This document shows positions 18,488-30,284 of a DNA stretch of 30,284 bases, one piece after another. The notes beneath the pieces were generated by a model. That model did no database searches. It worked only from the letters and a program-made list of their open reading frames with translations, and was not told where the DNA came from. The stretch's first letter is position 1. Every line of letters begins with the position of its first letter. The stretch is from Didymodactylos carnosus (lineage: Eukaryota > Rotifera > Eurotatoria > Philodinida > Philodinidae): NCBI GenBank assembly GCA_905250885.1, contig CAJNOQ010001571.1, positions 1 through 30,284 of the forward strand. The letters are read 5' to 3'. The translations under genes and the position numbers were made by a program.

Positions 18488-20876
18488 ATGACGATAATGT
18501 TCAAAAGGTCTTCAAATTAGTACCCAATTTACTAAATACAAAATATATTCCAGTTATATTTTGTTTCTGCTTCGTTGATATGGGGAACAATTGTTGAGTA
18601 TAATTGAACTACTTCTGGTCTTCAAAGTGACAAATACTTATTTCCTATTTTGTTCTCCATCTTTCAATCGTACATAATCTTAAAACAAAAGCCAAAATAT
18701 AGACTATTTGAAACTTTGTATTGTTCAGTAGTAGTCGTAGTAGAGAGAGAGAGAGAAGCAGAGGTGTTACTTTCGCTCCAACATTCTATCCACTAAAGTC
18801 ATATATTGTAACGGACATAACTGTCGTAAAAGACTAGAAGAAAAATGAACTGAGTTGATATTAGTTCATTGACAAGTGTTTTTCAGAAATATTCTTGTAT
18901 ATGTTCTATTGCCTTTAGGATACACAACCAAAAAAATTTTAATGATTAAAAATCAAACAGAAAACGAAAAATTCAATTGTTTTTCCTTCTCTGTTCATCT
19001 AGACATCCTGCTAGAATAAAAGAATGAATTATATGGTACATTAATTTATAATCAGAGCTTATCACAGCTTACAATTTCTCAATATCCTTTTACCTACCTC
19101 TGCTTTATTCTCGAAATTCAAACACAGATTAAACTATAATCGTTATTACGCTTCATAAAACTAATTGCAATTAGATGATTTGATAATATATTAGAAACAT
19201 ATGAAATACTGATAAAAAATCCCATACAATATTAAAGGAGAACAGATAGGATAACAGCATTGTGAAGGCTCTTCATCAATATGCTTTGTGTTAAACTATT
19301 TCATAATCTTTTTTTATTTGAACATATGCAAAGTAAATGTCGTACACTACTTCGATTTTATATCATATGAAGTAAACCTTTTTGTTTTATCGATGATATG
19401 TTAGAGAAAAAAAATTTCACATTCAACATCATAAAGTGATCTTTTATTTTTAGGATGAGTTGAAAAAATTAGAACGATGGTAATCAATATCATCATCGTA
19501 GAGAATGGGGCTGGATACAATGAGTATTGTATTTACTTTTTATTTGTACTAGGATGTACGAGTCAAGTTACGTCAGTTTAATGATCTTTCAAACTATTTG
19601 ATTAAGAAAAATAAAAAGTTTACAAAAGATTATTGTGGTATGCATATGGTATGCATTCGTTCAATGAAAAAAATGGAGGGAGGGTATATTTCTGTAACAA
19701 TGTTTAAAAAGAAGGGACTGATGATGCCCTCCCTTCTCTCATCTCTGTTTTTTTCTACGTACTGTAGCCGATTTGAATAAAACTTTCAAGAATCAAACAG
19801 CATTATTAGTAAAGATTAGAATAAAAAAAATTCAGCTTTAATTCAGTGTTATTGATGGAATAAGATTCAAATTTAGATTGTCTAGTATAATTCGAACTAA
19901 ATTTGTTAAACACGACATATTTGACTAAAGAATGTTTTAAGCTAAAATAAGAATTATATCTCACTTTTGTCCGAGCCCGTAAGTTACAATGAAGAACTAT
20001 GAACGAGAAAATATGATAGTGTATTTTAGAGCTTATACAGAAATACTTATACCTTTCACACGGTGTTGCATCACATTTTATTTTACAAAAACGATTTTGT
20101 TCGTCAAATCTGCACGTTTGACAAAGAAATGACTATCTACTTTTTTAGATTTCTAAAAGCTGCTTTTTAGGACTTTGGTGTATGGGAAAATCTATCCTAG
20201 AGTAAAAAGAGAGGAAGACTCTGGAAGAATAAGATAGTAAAATCTACACGTTCATAAGTACATCTCAATATCAAACGGTTAAATGAAATTTATTAACTAT
20301 TTCAAATTCGCATTCTGAATTTGAAGAAAGTTGTAAACAAGTATTAACATCCAACTCTAAATACTTGAAATTTCGATCACGTAAGCGAGTTCTGTTGCCT
20401 TCAGAGTACTTGACTTTTTGTTAATAGATACACGCTTTCTGTTTATTTATCGAAAAAACGAAAATGAATAAAAAATTGAGCACAAGTGTTGAGTGAAAAT
20501 AACCTGAATAGAGTGAACAACATTCTCAAAAAGAAAAATCAAAAAAGTACGACGACGTTAACAGTGACATAGACACACAAAAAGAAGATAAAAAATGTTC
20601 AATTATTTTATATTCACAATGTCTATTGAGCAATATTTGAGGAAATATGACATCGTGTACTATCTATCAGACTGATGAGTTTTATCACCTTGATCTATTT
20701 TTCCTCTCATACAATGATATTTAACGTTTTTTCCCCTGTCGTGAAGCGATACATAGATACTGTTATCATGATACTACATATTTAGATCTAATTTCTTACA
20801 CATTTTTTTAATAATGATTCTCGATTATATACTCCTGTTACATAACAACGAATAAAATGACACTTATATACATATT
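18488..20876. other. Gene-poor AT-rich stretch, two possible exon relics
   Basis: Mostly dense in stops. A (GA)n run lies at 18742-18755. Around 19455-19625, splice-like signals flank short open pieces: TATTTTTAG before DELKKLER, then an intron-like GTAATC...ACTAG, then about 80 open bases. The joined frame soon stops, so I do not annotate a gene. The 3' UTR of the minus-strand receptor occupies the right end; ATTAAA on the minus strand at 20807-20812 is a possible poly(A) signal. Confidence 0.4.
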
Positions 20877-22132
20877 TCAAACAACGACCTCATAAACAGT
20901 TTTTTTTGTCTTTGAGGGTGTTGAATATCCACTTTCATTCTCATCATTTAAATCATATTTTTTTGATATAATTTCTTGTGATAATCTCTGACTGTTATTA
21001 TTGTTATTTGTATTAGCTGTTGTATAAAGAGGAAATCCATAACTTTGAAAACCATTTGAATTTGTTAGATTGCCGAACGTCGAAGTTCCAAGTGGTTCAT
21101 TAATCATGGATGCGGCTGTTGTAACTGTTATAGGATTGTAATACGGTTTATAAGATGAATCCGCGGTTGACGTCGACGTTAACGATATCGGATAGAAATC
21201 AGTTACGGTTAGTTGGTCACTTCCAGATAATGATGATAAATTATTATTACAAATTGGATCAGATGAACTACCACTACTACCAGAGCCCGAACTTGTTCCA
21301 CCTGCTGTTGTAACAACTAGATTAGTCGATTTGTCATCTTAAATTAATAAATATAAAAATGTTTAACATACTAAATACAACAAAGGAGCCTTGTACCACT
21401 TTTGAACATTACATAAACGTCTGAAGTCCCTATACTAGTGCGGACTAGGAAACAATTAAGTTTGAACTATTTTTGATTGATAAGTAAAAACAGAACGCAC
21501 CTTTTCGACTAAATTTGTCTAATTTTTGTATTTCAGCTATTTTACTATAAGACGCTTTCAAATATTGTTGTTCAGTACGTGTTGGTGAATGAGTAATATG
21601 AGTAAAATATTTTGGACTAAACGAGAAAAAGAAAAGTCAATAATGATGTGATGTGAGACCTAAATACGAGATAAACGATTTTAATAGAGAATAATAATGA
21701 TGATAAATGTGTGTATGTGTGGTTTAAAACTTCAAAATGTATATATATACTAGCGATTTTCTATGTTTATTAACAACAAAGTTCAATTCTAATTATATGA
21801 ACATGTCAGGAATTTAGTTTAGAAATGCATAATTAAAATATAATATCCGTTTTCAATGTTACGATCTATTCATACCTTTCAGTTCCAATTGACAATGGTT
21901 CAATAACTGGTTTGGCAGATGAAATGGATGATGCTACTAGATGAGGAAAAATAGAAAAATCAAATATTTGTGAAAATCAAGGAGAAACACACACCTGTAT
22001 CTCGACTAGTATTACGTTTTCTCTTCCGACTTTGTAGTGCACAAAATATACACAAACCAAATAAAATTAAAACAAATACAACAATCACAGATGCGATTAG
22101 AACAAATATCCAATTGAATGAAACTTCTCGCT
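20877..22132 (-). other. Transmembrane helix and cytoplasmic tail of the receptor
   Basis: The exon at 21995-22132 encodes NWIFVLIASVIVVFVLILF then a basic stop-transfer sequence (SRKRKR). It is read in the phase set by the GTAGGT donor at 22204; a GTGACA donor three bases further on would lose the helix. The tail is serine-, threonine- and asparagine-rich, with tyrosines in KYFTHITHSPTRTEQQYLKA, DFYPIS and SSYKPYYNP that could be signalling sites. It ends SGYSTPSKTKK...YEVVV, a likely PDZ ligand. Most of the tail is in one 461-bp exon. Confidence 0.82.
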
Positions 22133-25100
22133 CTAGAAATAAAAATACGAATTAAAGTAATTGAAATGGTATTCAAATGTGCTGAGAGTTCATCTGTCAC
22201 CTACTTATTTCAACTGGATATGCTTTTCCACAATAGTTTTCATAATTTTCGAGACACACGGCAACTGATAAACGTGTGAGATCACCATTCAGTTCATGTT
22301 CTAGTCGTAGTACACCACTGGCTGATGTAATTTTTTTACATTCAATTGTACCATTTTGCCCTTCAACTTTGATGCATAACAACGCTTTATTTGCTACCAA
22401 TGTCAAATTGTCGTTCAGTTGATAACTGATTGTTCGTTGACCAATATGAAGCATAGGATGTTCAATTAATGGAAGATCTGTAGATATAACAAACTTTTTT
22501 CGATTGTCCATAAATATTAAATACAAATATCAACTACGTACCTTCTTGTCTAATTGGTACTTGTAATGTTGTTACTTGTATCATAGCATATTCCCTACTA
22601 ATACCTAATGTATTTTGTGATCGGACACGAACTATATACAATTCTGAATGGTTTAAATCTAGGAAAAAATAGAGATAGCGTATAGTGCTTACTATAGGAT
22701 AAGATAATAAGGATTACTGAACTAACTTGTTATAGTGACTTTTGTTTCGTTTGTTTGTTTTTCTAACAGACCATTGAGTGATACAATGAATGTTTGAGAT
22801 GAGCCACCATCGAAACCAGGCTTCCATTCCAATATAAATGATGAATAAGAAATATTTGAAACATTTAAATGAACTGGTGCATCAGGCACATCTAAGAGAC
22901 AGAGAGAGAGAAATCGATTATTTTTCGTTTCAATCAATTGAAGTATGCAAATTATAATAAGTTTAATCTATGTGTACGGCTTCCCTGATTAAGTATGAAT
23001 GGTTTCTATTTGATGAAAATTTTCAAATCTTTCGTTGAAAACCATCGGGATATACAAAAACTGCGAAAAGAACTGCTAAAGACAATGCTGAAATGGGAAG
23101 GATATCAATAAAACAATTTACTTATTTCAAGAAAAATTAGTTAAATGACTGAATTTTGTTTTGTTTGTTTGAGCTATCTTAATTGTCAACTCTGGTATTG
23201 AGTTGATGTCAGAGTTTTCCGCTTATTGAAAACAATTTTGATACGAATATTATATTTGACATTTTGTTGAAAACAAACTGCCGATATGTTGCCTAGTTGA
23301 TCAAAGACATGCGTTTTTGACTGTACGCGGTAAAATAATGAATGATGTTGATGAATAGATCATCTTATTGTTTGAAGTCGTTTCATTTTTCCATGATGAT
23401 AAATATTGTTTTAAACTCTATTAACAACATATTTCGCGTTTGACATTGAAACATATATAGGTAGTAACATGTTTTAGACAATAGGATCTGTATATACGTA
23501 TGTATAGAGAGAAGAAAAAAAAAAGAGAAAGGAACGAAGAAAAGAGTAGTCACAATATCAAGAGGCGGTGTATATATGGCACCGATTGTGAGTAAAGAAT
23601 AGGTGGAATGTTTTTGTATTGTTGATGAATTTAAAATAAAAGAAAAATGATTGAATTAGACTATCGATGATGATAATAATAATAATGAAGAGAAAGACAT
23701 ACAAAAGAACATCAAACAAAGTGATACCGCACTACACGCCGATTGATATTGAATATTGGTCTACTATGATTAGTACCATAGTGTATATAATACCACACAC
23801 GAAGTGACACATTGAAAAACAATCTCGACATTCAAACTTATATCATTGATTTCATGTTGAGTCTGTTATTTATTCAACGTGTTTTACAACTCAGTTCCAA
23901 CTCTAACATCATAGAACTTGTTAATAAATCCAGCTGCTCAATGTTATTTAATAAGAGAGAATATAGAGACTACTAGGTCAAGTAAAATGTTGTTCTAATC
24001 ACTATCTTTTTATCCTGACAGTGAACTGGTTATATGATGAGATAACCTAGTATTAAATGACGTACCGCTGTTAATCATGGACAAGTCATAGTTTAGTGAT
24101 AGTGCTACAAATCAATGAGATTATCATGATTATGTGATAATTTTTCTTCTTCTATTTTCATAAGAAATTTTGTATATTTGTTAAATTAATTAGTCAATAA
24201 ACATATATACTTTGATGTTCATTTATATATTTTCATTTACTCTTCTATGAACTTATACATACATACCTTTTGATCTTAATTGAATTGTTGTAGAATTTTG
24301 ACCAAATTTATTTAAGGCATTACACGAATAAAGACCGAAGTCAATGGGTGTTTGTACATTTTTTACGATCAAATTACTTTGAATAATGTTATTGATCTTC
24401 TTTTGCGTAATGACATATTTTCCATTATTTGTTCGAATAAGAGTACCATTAAATATCCTGAAACAAAAGACGATATCATATATCATTTTTTTCAAAAAAT
24501 GTACAAATATTTCCTTACCAGTTTATAGTGGATTCTGGATATGAATCAATTTGACATTGTAACATAACATCTGTCATTGGATCAGATGCAATTTTAAATG
24601 ATAAACTTGTTACAATAGGTGCATCTATGTCAAATGAAGAAAAATACTATATTATCCAATATATTTTATTCGTATTAACTTACATTCAACAATAACTCTT
24701 GTCTCATCTTTTTGTGACATTTCAATTCGTGATCCATCTGAACTTCTTAAGAAATTCTTAGCTAAACATGTGTAATTGCCATGATCTTGTTTTTGGACAC
24801 GATCGATAATTAATGTTGAATGTTTATAATGATACAACAATATATTATTTTTAAACCATTGATACTCTTCTACTTCCGGATAAGCATCAGTCATACATTC
24901 TAACGATAAACGTTGATTCTCTCGAATTGTATCACCACCTTTAAGTTTCACGATGGGACCATCTGAGAATTAGAAGACTTTTTAAAAATATTATTCTAAT
25001 ATAAAAAAATTATAATACTTACATTGAATACGAATACGAACACTTGCTTGTCCCTTGCCTATAGTATTCAAAGCAATACAAGTGTATTCACCTTCATCTG

Positions 25101-28100
25101 TACGTTTAATTGTTTGTAAAACTAATGATGGCGATGTAACATCAGTCAATGTTGCGCCATTTTTTAACCATTGAATTGGTTCAACAGGTGTTGGATTCGA
25201 GTCCACAAGACATTCAAGTGAAAATAATGAATTTTCAATAATAGCAATATTTCCATTAGTAACAATTGATTGACCATTTTTTAGCGAAACATCAGGTTTA
25301 TCTAAAATTCAAATGATTAATATAGATGTTATCAGGGTGAATATGGTAAGTTTATTACATTGAACATTTAATTTTGTTGATATTGTTAATGGTTTATCTA
25401 AGGCTTTATTATCAATTTGACACGATAGTTGAGCTCCATGATAACGTCGTTCGATGGGTAATCGTAGTTCACCAAACGATTGTTTTTTATTTGGATATGT
25501 TGTATATAAACTTCTAAAAACAAATTTCTTAGAAATATGACATCAAAACAAAACAGAGTCACATGTTTCTTACTCATTAATAATATTATGATTTAGATAC
25601 CACGAAAACGTTGGAGAAGGATTACCACCTAACACCGAACAAACAAATTGAACGATGGCTTTTTCCGTAAGTGTTTCATTTGTTTGATGAAGTTCGGGTT
25701 CCGATGGTCGAGCTAAAATTATAAATAATAGTTGTTTCTTACTAGTACTAAAAAAGATGAGATAGAATTGTGTTTTAGATAGATAACTACATTATCTCTC
25801 ACGCTAAGATGCATGTAGCAATGATGAATTATGTTGAACATGATTGAAAAATTTGATTAATACAGGATAAATATAGAGAACAACAACAGTAGATATTCGA
25901 TTGAACTTGCTGAACCGGTTTAGACATAGTGTCGTTTATTAGTGCTACACATTTTTATTTAATAAACATAAGAAAAACAACATAAATAAATGTATATTGC
26001 GATTGATCATTATTTTAATGAAGATAAGATTTACGTTTAGAAGAAGAGAATAAATATTATTACCGTCATTATTGTTCTCACTTCTAAAAAAAAGTTCCTT
26101 ATTATTATTATCTGACACACGATACATCTACGTTAACGATAATAAAATACTAAGCGAAAAAAAAGATAAAGATAAAAACAATAATAAAGTTTTTCAGATG
26201 GAAGCTATAAATATCATTGAATATATTCTTACATGATCCTTATTATTCTAATCGGTCACTTGTGCTCTTCTTTGTCTAAGTTCAGATATTTATTATTTTA
26301 ACGGCTAGTTCAAATAATAAAAGAAACTGTAAAGAATTGTCTCTACGTACGTATAAGACAATGTACACTATGCAGTATGTACAAAAACAGATAATGCTGC
26401 CATTCAGCTCATTCGGTAAAGAAATGCTAAATTTAAGATCAAATAAATATAATTGAAACTTTTGGAGTTTCAAATAAGTGACTTCTTGGATTTATGTTAA
26501 CAAGAAAAGTAATATGAAAAGCTGCCAATTCCACACAACAGATCACACCTAGAGTCGATAGTCTATACATTAAGACAAATGTAGTCTGTATTTATTTACA
26601 TGTCTTTTCTTATATGATGAACAATATACATAATCTATCGTGTTAATCAACTAAGATATGTTGTTTTGGTAAAACAGATCATATCCTATAGTCAGTTATT
26701 TAAATATGAGAGCATAGTTAGCCAGGAGAAACATGTTATTGACCTTTAGAGTTCTTGATAATAATTTTTAATCAATCAGGAAATTTTTTTACAGATACTT
26801 AATTTATGTATACATTTATCTCTGTTCTATCTATCCGTCAAGAACTAATTATTTTTGACCTTCTTTACCAGTGGTCATCATCATCATTGAATCAACCCCC
26901 AAGGCCAAAAAGAAAACATGATGTGTGTGTGTATGTGTGTATATGTATATCTGCTATAGAGAGCAGCTGTTTAGTATGAGTAATTTCTAATTGTTTGTCG
27001 CTGTCAAAAATTAAAATGAATTTTCTTGTGATCAACGATTCTAGTATGTCCGGAACAAAAGTTTTCTTTTTCTTTTCCTTCTTAAAATGGAATTTATCAT
27101 TATTTATTCTATTCTAACACAAAGGAAATGGGGTTAAAAAATTTAATATACGTAGCGGCGGCACCTTCGGACCGGATATTGTCTTCACGCAAATATATAT
27201 GTACTATAATAGTGGAAGTTTCGGTACTTTAATCTTTGTTTCAGTTTTATTTTCTCTTATTCTTATTCAGTCACAACTATGCAGGAATTCGTTACGGATG
27301 CAAATGTGTCTCGTCATTCGCAACATGATTACAAGTGATATTTTTTCTTCTGTTAGAGGTATGAAAATTTTAACGATATTAGAGCAAGTAGTGTCATTTG
27401 ATGACTAACTAGACAAGAGAAGTTAACAAAAACATATTCACTAAAAATCTCATGCGCTACATCAGTAATTTGTTCAAAGTATGCTCTGTGCCATGATCAT
27501 AGATGATACGATCACAAAGCACTTACAATCTAACAATCACTATTCGGTTTTCAATATATCGGTATTAAAAGTAAGAACTTCTGCTTGAAATTTGTATAAT
27601 AAATATCAGTTCTTCCTCACTTTTATTCATAGGAGACTCACGTTCTTTCTCTCACAGACAAAGAGACACTTCTCATACATATAAATTTCTTTCATATTAT
27701 AAACATCAATCTAGTAGTAGTCTATATACATCAATGTATATTCTCAATTATGTTTTTAAGAACAAGCAAAATAACAATGGTGAATATCGTGAGGCTTCAA
27801 CAACAACTTATTCTTGAACATATTACAAGGTCATTTATGCCAATAATGTTCACTTTTTGCTCTTTTCTTTCCATAATGTATATATCGATAACAATAATAA
27901 TAATAATAATAATAAAAATAATAGTAATAGCCAAGTATATTTGTCACTGCATTGCTGAAGAAGTTGAAAATAAGTACACTTATGTGGTGTCTTTTATTAT
28001 TGGTATCAAGCAAGTTCCAATTCCTGAATGAGTCTGAAGAAAAGCGTGAGAGTTGACCATATGCACTAATCGAAAAAAAAATGTATTTACTTGGCATCAT

Positions 28101-28777
28101 GTTACCATCCTTGAACAAGCACACACTTCTTGTCTGATCTCTCTTTCTCTCTCTCTTTGTAAGAAGTTTGAAAAAATGAAACTTGTAATATGTTCAAACG
28201 AAAAGACGTTTAACTAAGGATTAGCACTCAATGATCATCCTTTAAACAAGCTTGTTAAAAACGGTTAACAATTGTTACTAGTCTAATTAAAACAACCAAA
28301 TATAATTTTCAATTATTCTATGGCAAATAGAGAAAGAGTAACTTAGAACAAAAGAAAGATTTTAAATTTTTTGTTTTTTTTGAAAGACAACAGCTAGAAA
28401 GAAAGATTTTGAAGATAAAATAAATCTCAAATAGAGATTAAAAAAAACATACACACAATCAAACTTACTTAAAACGGTTAATATTATTATCATTGATAAT
28501 TCTTGATCAAAATTTTGACATAAATATTTTCCACTATCATTATCGGTTATATTGTTAATAATTAAATCATATTTTCCAGATATTTCATATCGTTGTTTAT
28601 CCGCTTTTATTTCGGTATTAACAGACAAGACAATACCATCTTTTGACCACATAACACGATCTTTATCGGATAATTGATCGAAACGACATGATAATACAAC
28701 TTCATGACCTTCTTTCTCCGTTATTGTTCGTGTACTTAATACACTGGATAATAAAACATTGGTTGGAAATAATATAA
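20877..28777 (-). CDS. Echinoid/nephrin-type immunoglobulin adhesion receptor, 5' end not in the resolved exons
   Basis: Fourteen exons join on the minus strand with matching phases: 28469-28777, 25574-25712, 25359-25513, 25023-25301, 24684-24962, 24519-24624, 24267-24457, 22727-22891, 22542-22658, 22205-22477, 21995-22132, 21876-21936, 21501-21616 and 20877-21337 (stop TGA). The 929 residues contain five Ig domains (about 10-100, 104-200, 203-294, 296-387, 389-486), one FN3 (488-578), a cysteine-rich FN3-like domain (582-671), a membrane helix (about 680-702) and a 227-residue cytoplasmic tail ending YEVVV. Such proteins sit in the plasma membrane and mediate cell recognition and adhesion. 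The Ig-FN3-TM order and a C-terminal EVVV resembling the PDZ-binding EIIV of Drosophila Echinoid favour an Echinoid-like protein. The CD80-like second Ig domain is also typical of the nephrin/Kirre group. The signal peptide and possibly more Ig domains lie upstream. Confidence 0.88.
22205..22891 (-). other. FN3 domain and cysteine-rich FN3-like domain of the receptor
   Basis: Exons 22727-22891 and 22542-22658 make a standard FN3 domain: DVPDAPVHLNVSNIS, FILEWKPGFDGG and ELYIVRVRSQNTLGIS. The following single exon (22205-22477) encodes about 90 residues in the place of a second FN3. It has four cysteines (ALLCIKVE, GTIECKKI, VAVCLENYENYCGK) and no obvious FN3 tryptophan. It probably has a beta-sandwich fold with extra disulfides next to the membrane; that fold is an inference. 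Confidence 0.75.
22892..24266 (-). other. 1.4-kb intron of the receptor, between Ig5 and FN3
   Basis: A GT-AG intron of phase 1, far longer than the neighbours (about 45-100 bp). It has no open frame of note on either strand and no recognised element; there is a purine-rich run near 23512-23550. Long introns at two or three points in this gene may house regulatory DNA. Confidence 0.6.
25713..28468 (-). other. 2.76-kb intron of the receptor, between Ig1 and Ig2
   Basis: The longest intron in the window, with phase 1 ends (donor at 28468, acceptor at 25713). It holds simple repeats: a GT-rich run at about 26922-26945, (TAA)n at 27892-27912 and (CT)n at 28137-28157. There is a small GC-richer island at 27150-27185 (AGCGGCGGCACC). 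No Ig-like exon was found inside, so Ig1 seems to be spliced directly to Ig2. Confidence 0.6.
27892..27912. repeat. (TAA)n microsatellite
   Basis: About seven AAT/TAA units inside the longest receptor intron, continuing imperfectly to about 27930. Confidence 0.85.
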
Positions 28778-30284
28778 CTAGAATAAAAGATAAGCATAAA
28801 TTCTAAGAATAAATTCTCTTTGCAATCTGGTAGATGATATTTTTAAAACAGATTATTTAACAATTACAATAGGCGTTACTATAACGAAAATAAAACAAAA
28901 CATATCATTTACTACCACTGAAATAAAACTATTCTGTTTTTTTTCTATTTTTTAAACTTAAAATATTTTTCTGTATGTATATGTACATATATATCATATC
29001 CATCTTCTTTATGAAACACAAAATTATCATTTTAACCATATTTAGAATAAGAATTCATAAAAATTCTCTAATGTATGATTATTATCATTGAATAATAATG
29101 AGGAACTAACTCTTATTGACCACATTAACCTCAAAAGGCTCTTACATTTTCTTTTCTTCTAGTTAAATTACTACTAATCATAAATGAAGCATATCGATTT
29201 GTGGTAGTTCATCCGATTATTATTATTATTATTTCTTCTCCTTCTTCTTTGTGAACAATGTCTATTATTATCATTGATAAACACAAATGAAGTATTAAAA
29301 TGTCAATCATACGTGTAGTGTAATAGATATGAATATAAATTTGAGATAGATCACCATTATAGAAAAAGGATGATCAACGAATTTCACACTTGTCTCGCAC
29401 TATTTCTTAAATCATCATTACTGTCACCGATATAAACGGAAGTCAGTTTGATCTAAAAAAATGAATTTTTTTGATTGTCTATACAATCATCTCTGATAGT
29501 TATTCTTCATTAGATCTGATTTTTCAATTCAAGAAAAAGATGATGACTTTTCACGGGAAAGGTTTAATTTGTATTAATTAACACAAGTAAAAAAAAGAAA
29601 TTTCCGTGTTCAATATTCTTGTATTAAACAGATGAGTAAATATTGACATTCTGAATACATGCATCGAACGGCATACTAAAAAAAACTCTAGTTGTATTTG
29701 TACACATCGTTTAAATTATTGGAACGTTCAATTATATGTAAAAGTTCAATCAGAATCAGGTGTTTGTGTAGTGCTAATAATGACAAACTAGTTGGTTATA
29801 AAAAAAAAATGTATAAAGAGCAATTGAAGATGTTTTGATCGATCTTGTAAGATCTATTAAAAAATACTTGTATAAGTTACTGATGCAAAGAAGATTCATT
29901 GTTAGTATTTCATAATGAATACAAAAGACTCTCTATTCTACCCTATTTTGTCGTTTATACTCAGTGTAATTTACTGTGAAATTTTGTTCCATAAACGAAG
30001 AAAATTAAAAAGTTATTATGTACGTGTGTATAATTCTATGTTATATAAACATATTGTGAATATGAAAACAAATATGATCAAGTATGTGTAAGTTGGCGAA
30101 CTAGAAATCATTATATTTTCTAGAATACATGAAATGATAAAATTGAAATGTATTCTTTGCGCGGGAATAGCTCCGAACGAATCGATCCTAAACTACGACA
30201 TGGATGAGATTTTGACCCTGGGTAACTTCCCCGAAACCTTTTGACATCATTTTTCTTACCTATTTTTTTTCGAACGTGCGAAAG
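28778..30284 (-). other. Upstream intron of the receptor, possible further exon at the right edge
   Basis: The acceptor for the Ig1 exon is at 28778-28779 and requires an upstream exon ending in phase 1. No signal peptide was found in this 1.5 kb. At 30251-30259 the minus strand has an AG followed by GTAAGAAAA, a strong donor, and the 25 bases beyond it can be read in the right phase. That would make 28778-30259 one intron, but 25 bases are too few to be sure. A less AT-rich patch at 30155-30240 is unexplained. A (TTA)n run lies at 29216-29232. Confidence 0.4.

Larger units (their letters stand above)
24267..28777 (-). other. Extracellular Ig-domain block of the receptor (five Ig domains)
   Basis: Ig1 shows VVLSCRF, VMWSKDG and DNDSGKYLCQ. 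Ig2 shows VQFVCSVLGGNPSPTFSWY and HGAQLSCQIDNKAL, the C2 style of nephrin/Kirre proteins, split by a phase-2 intron. Ig3 shows SLECLVDSNPTPVEPIQWLK and DEGEYTCIALN. Ig4 shows LSLECMTDAYPEVEEYQWFK and DHGNYTCLAKN. Ig5 shows VMLQCQIDSYPESTINW and FGLYSCNALN, split by a phase-2 intron inside its tryptophan codon. Every domain boundary falls at a phase-1 intron, as in shuffled extracellular modules. The cysteine pair and core tryptophan are present in all five domains. Confidence 0.88.

Noticed and set aside
19455..19780. Possible two-exon gene piece on the plus strand
   Set aside because: The splice-like signals are plausible, but the joined frame stops quickly and there is no upstream exon; the open frame at 19598-19780 shows no protein-like pattern.
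27750..28124. Overlapping open frames on both strands inside the long receptor intron
   Set aside because: They are produced by the (TAA)n microsatellite and AT-rich sequence; their translations are runs of Ile or Tyr.
1..30284. CRISPR array, bacterial operon or other prokaryotic system
   Set aside because: The genes are spliced with GT-AG introns and encode animal proteins; no regularly spaced short repeats with unique spacers were found.

Overview
This is nuclear DNA of an animal. It is AT-rich, with spliced protein genes, mostly short GT-AG introns (about 50-100 bp), and a stretch of decayed mobile elements between the genes. The two best genes are a lysosomal-type membrane protein (TMEM192) and an Echinoid/nephrin-type adhesion receptor. 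Together with the tiny introns and Helitron remains, these suggest a small protostome invertebrate; a bdelloid rotifer fits best, but that is an inference.

Layout. Positions 1-688 (+) hold the last four exons of an NPF-motif endocytic adaptor (epsin/AGFG-like). Positions 2328-4430 (+) hold a complete six-exon TMEM192 gene of 269 codons. Its last intron carries a second, damaged copy of exon 5 and a long hairpin. From about 5.2 to 15.4 kb the DNA is dominated by mobile-element debris: inverted coding fragments, a 324-bp inverted repeat with only two mismatches, pieces of two oppositely oriented Helitron genes, a 731-bp foldback element inside the Helitron Rep domain, three copies of an unknown repeat around LINE fragments, and another foldback element. 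Positions 15.4-20.9 kb are mostly without recognisable genes but contain a clean Tc1/mariner-type MITE (18071-18485) with its TA duplication. From 20877 to beyond the right edge the minus strand encodes a receptor with at least five Ig domains, one FN3 domain, a cysteine-rich FN3-like domain, a membrane helix and a long tail ending in EVVV. Fourteen exons (929 residues) are resolved and all phases match.

The genes do not form one pathway. The adaptor and TMEM192 run in the same direction and the receptor is convergent with them. I did not find a clearly new multi-gene system. The most unusual structures are the foldback element seated at the HUH motif of the Helitron Rep, where the flanking codons still match in frame, the young 324-bp inverted repeat, and the exon duplication in TMEM192.
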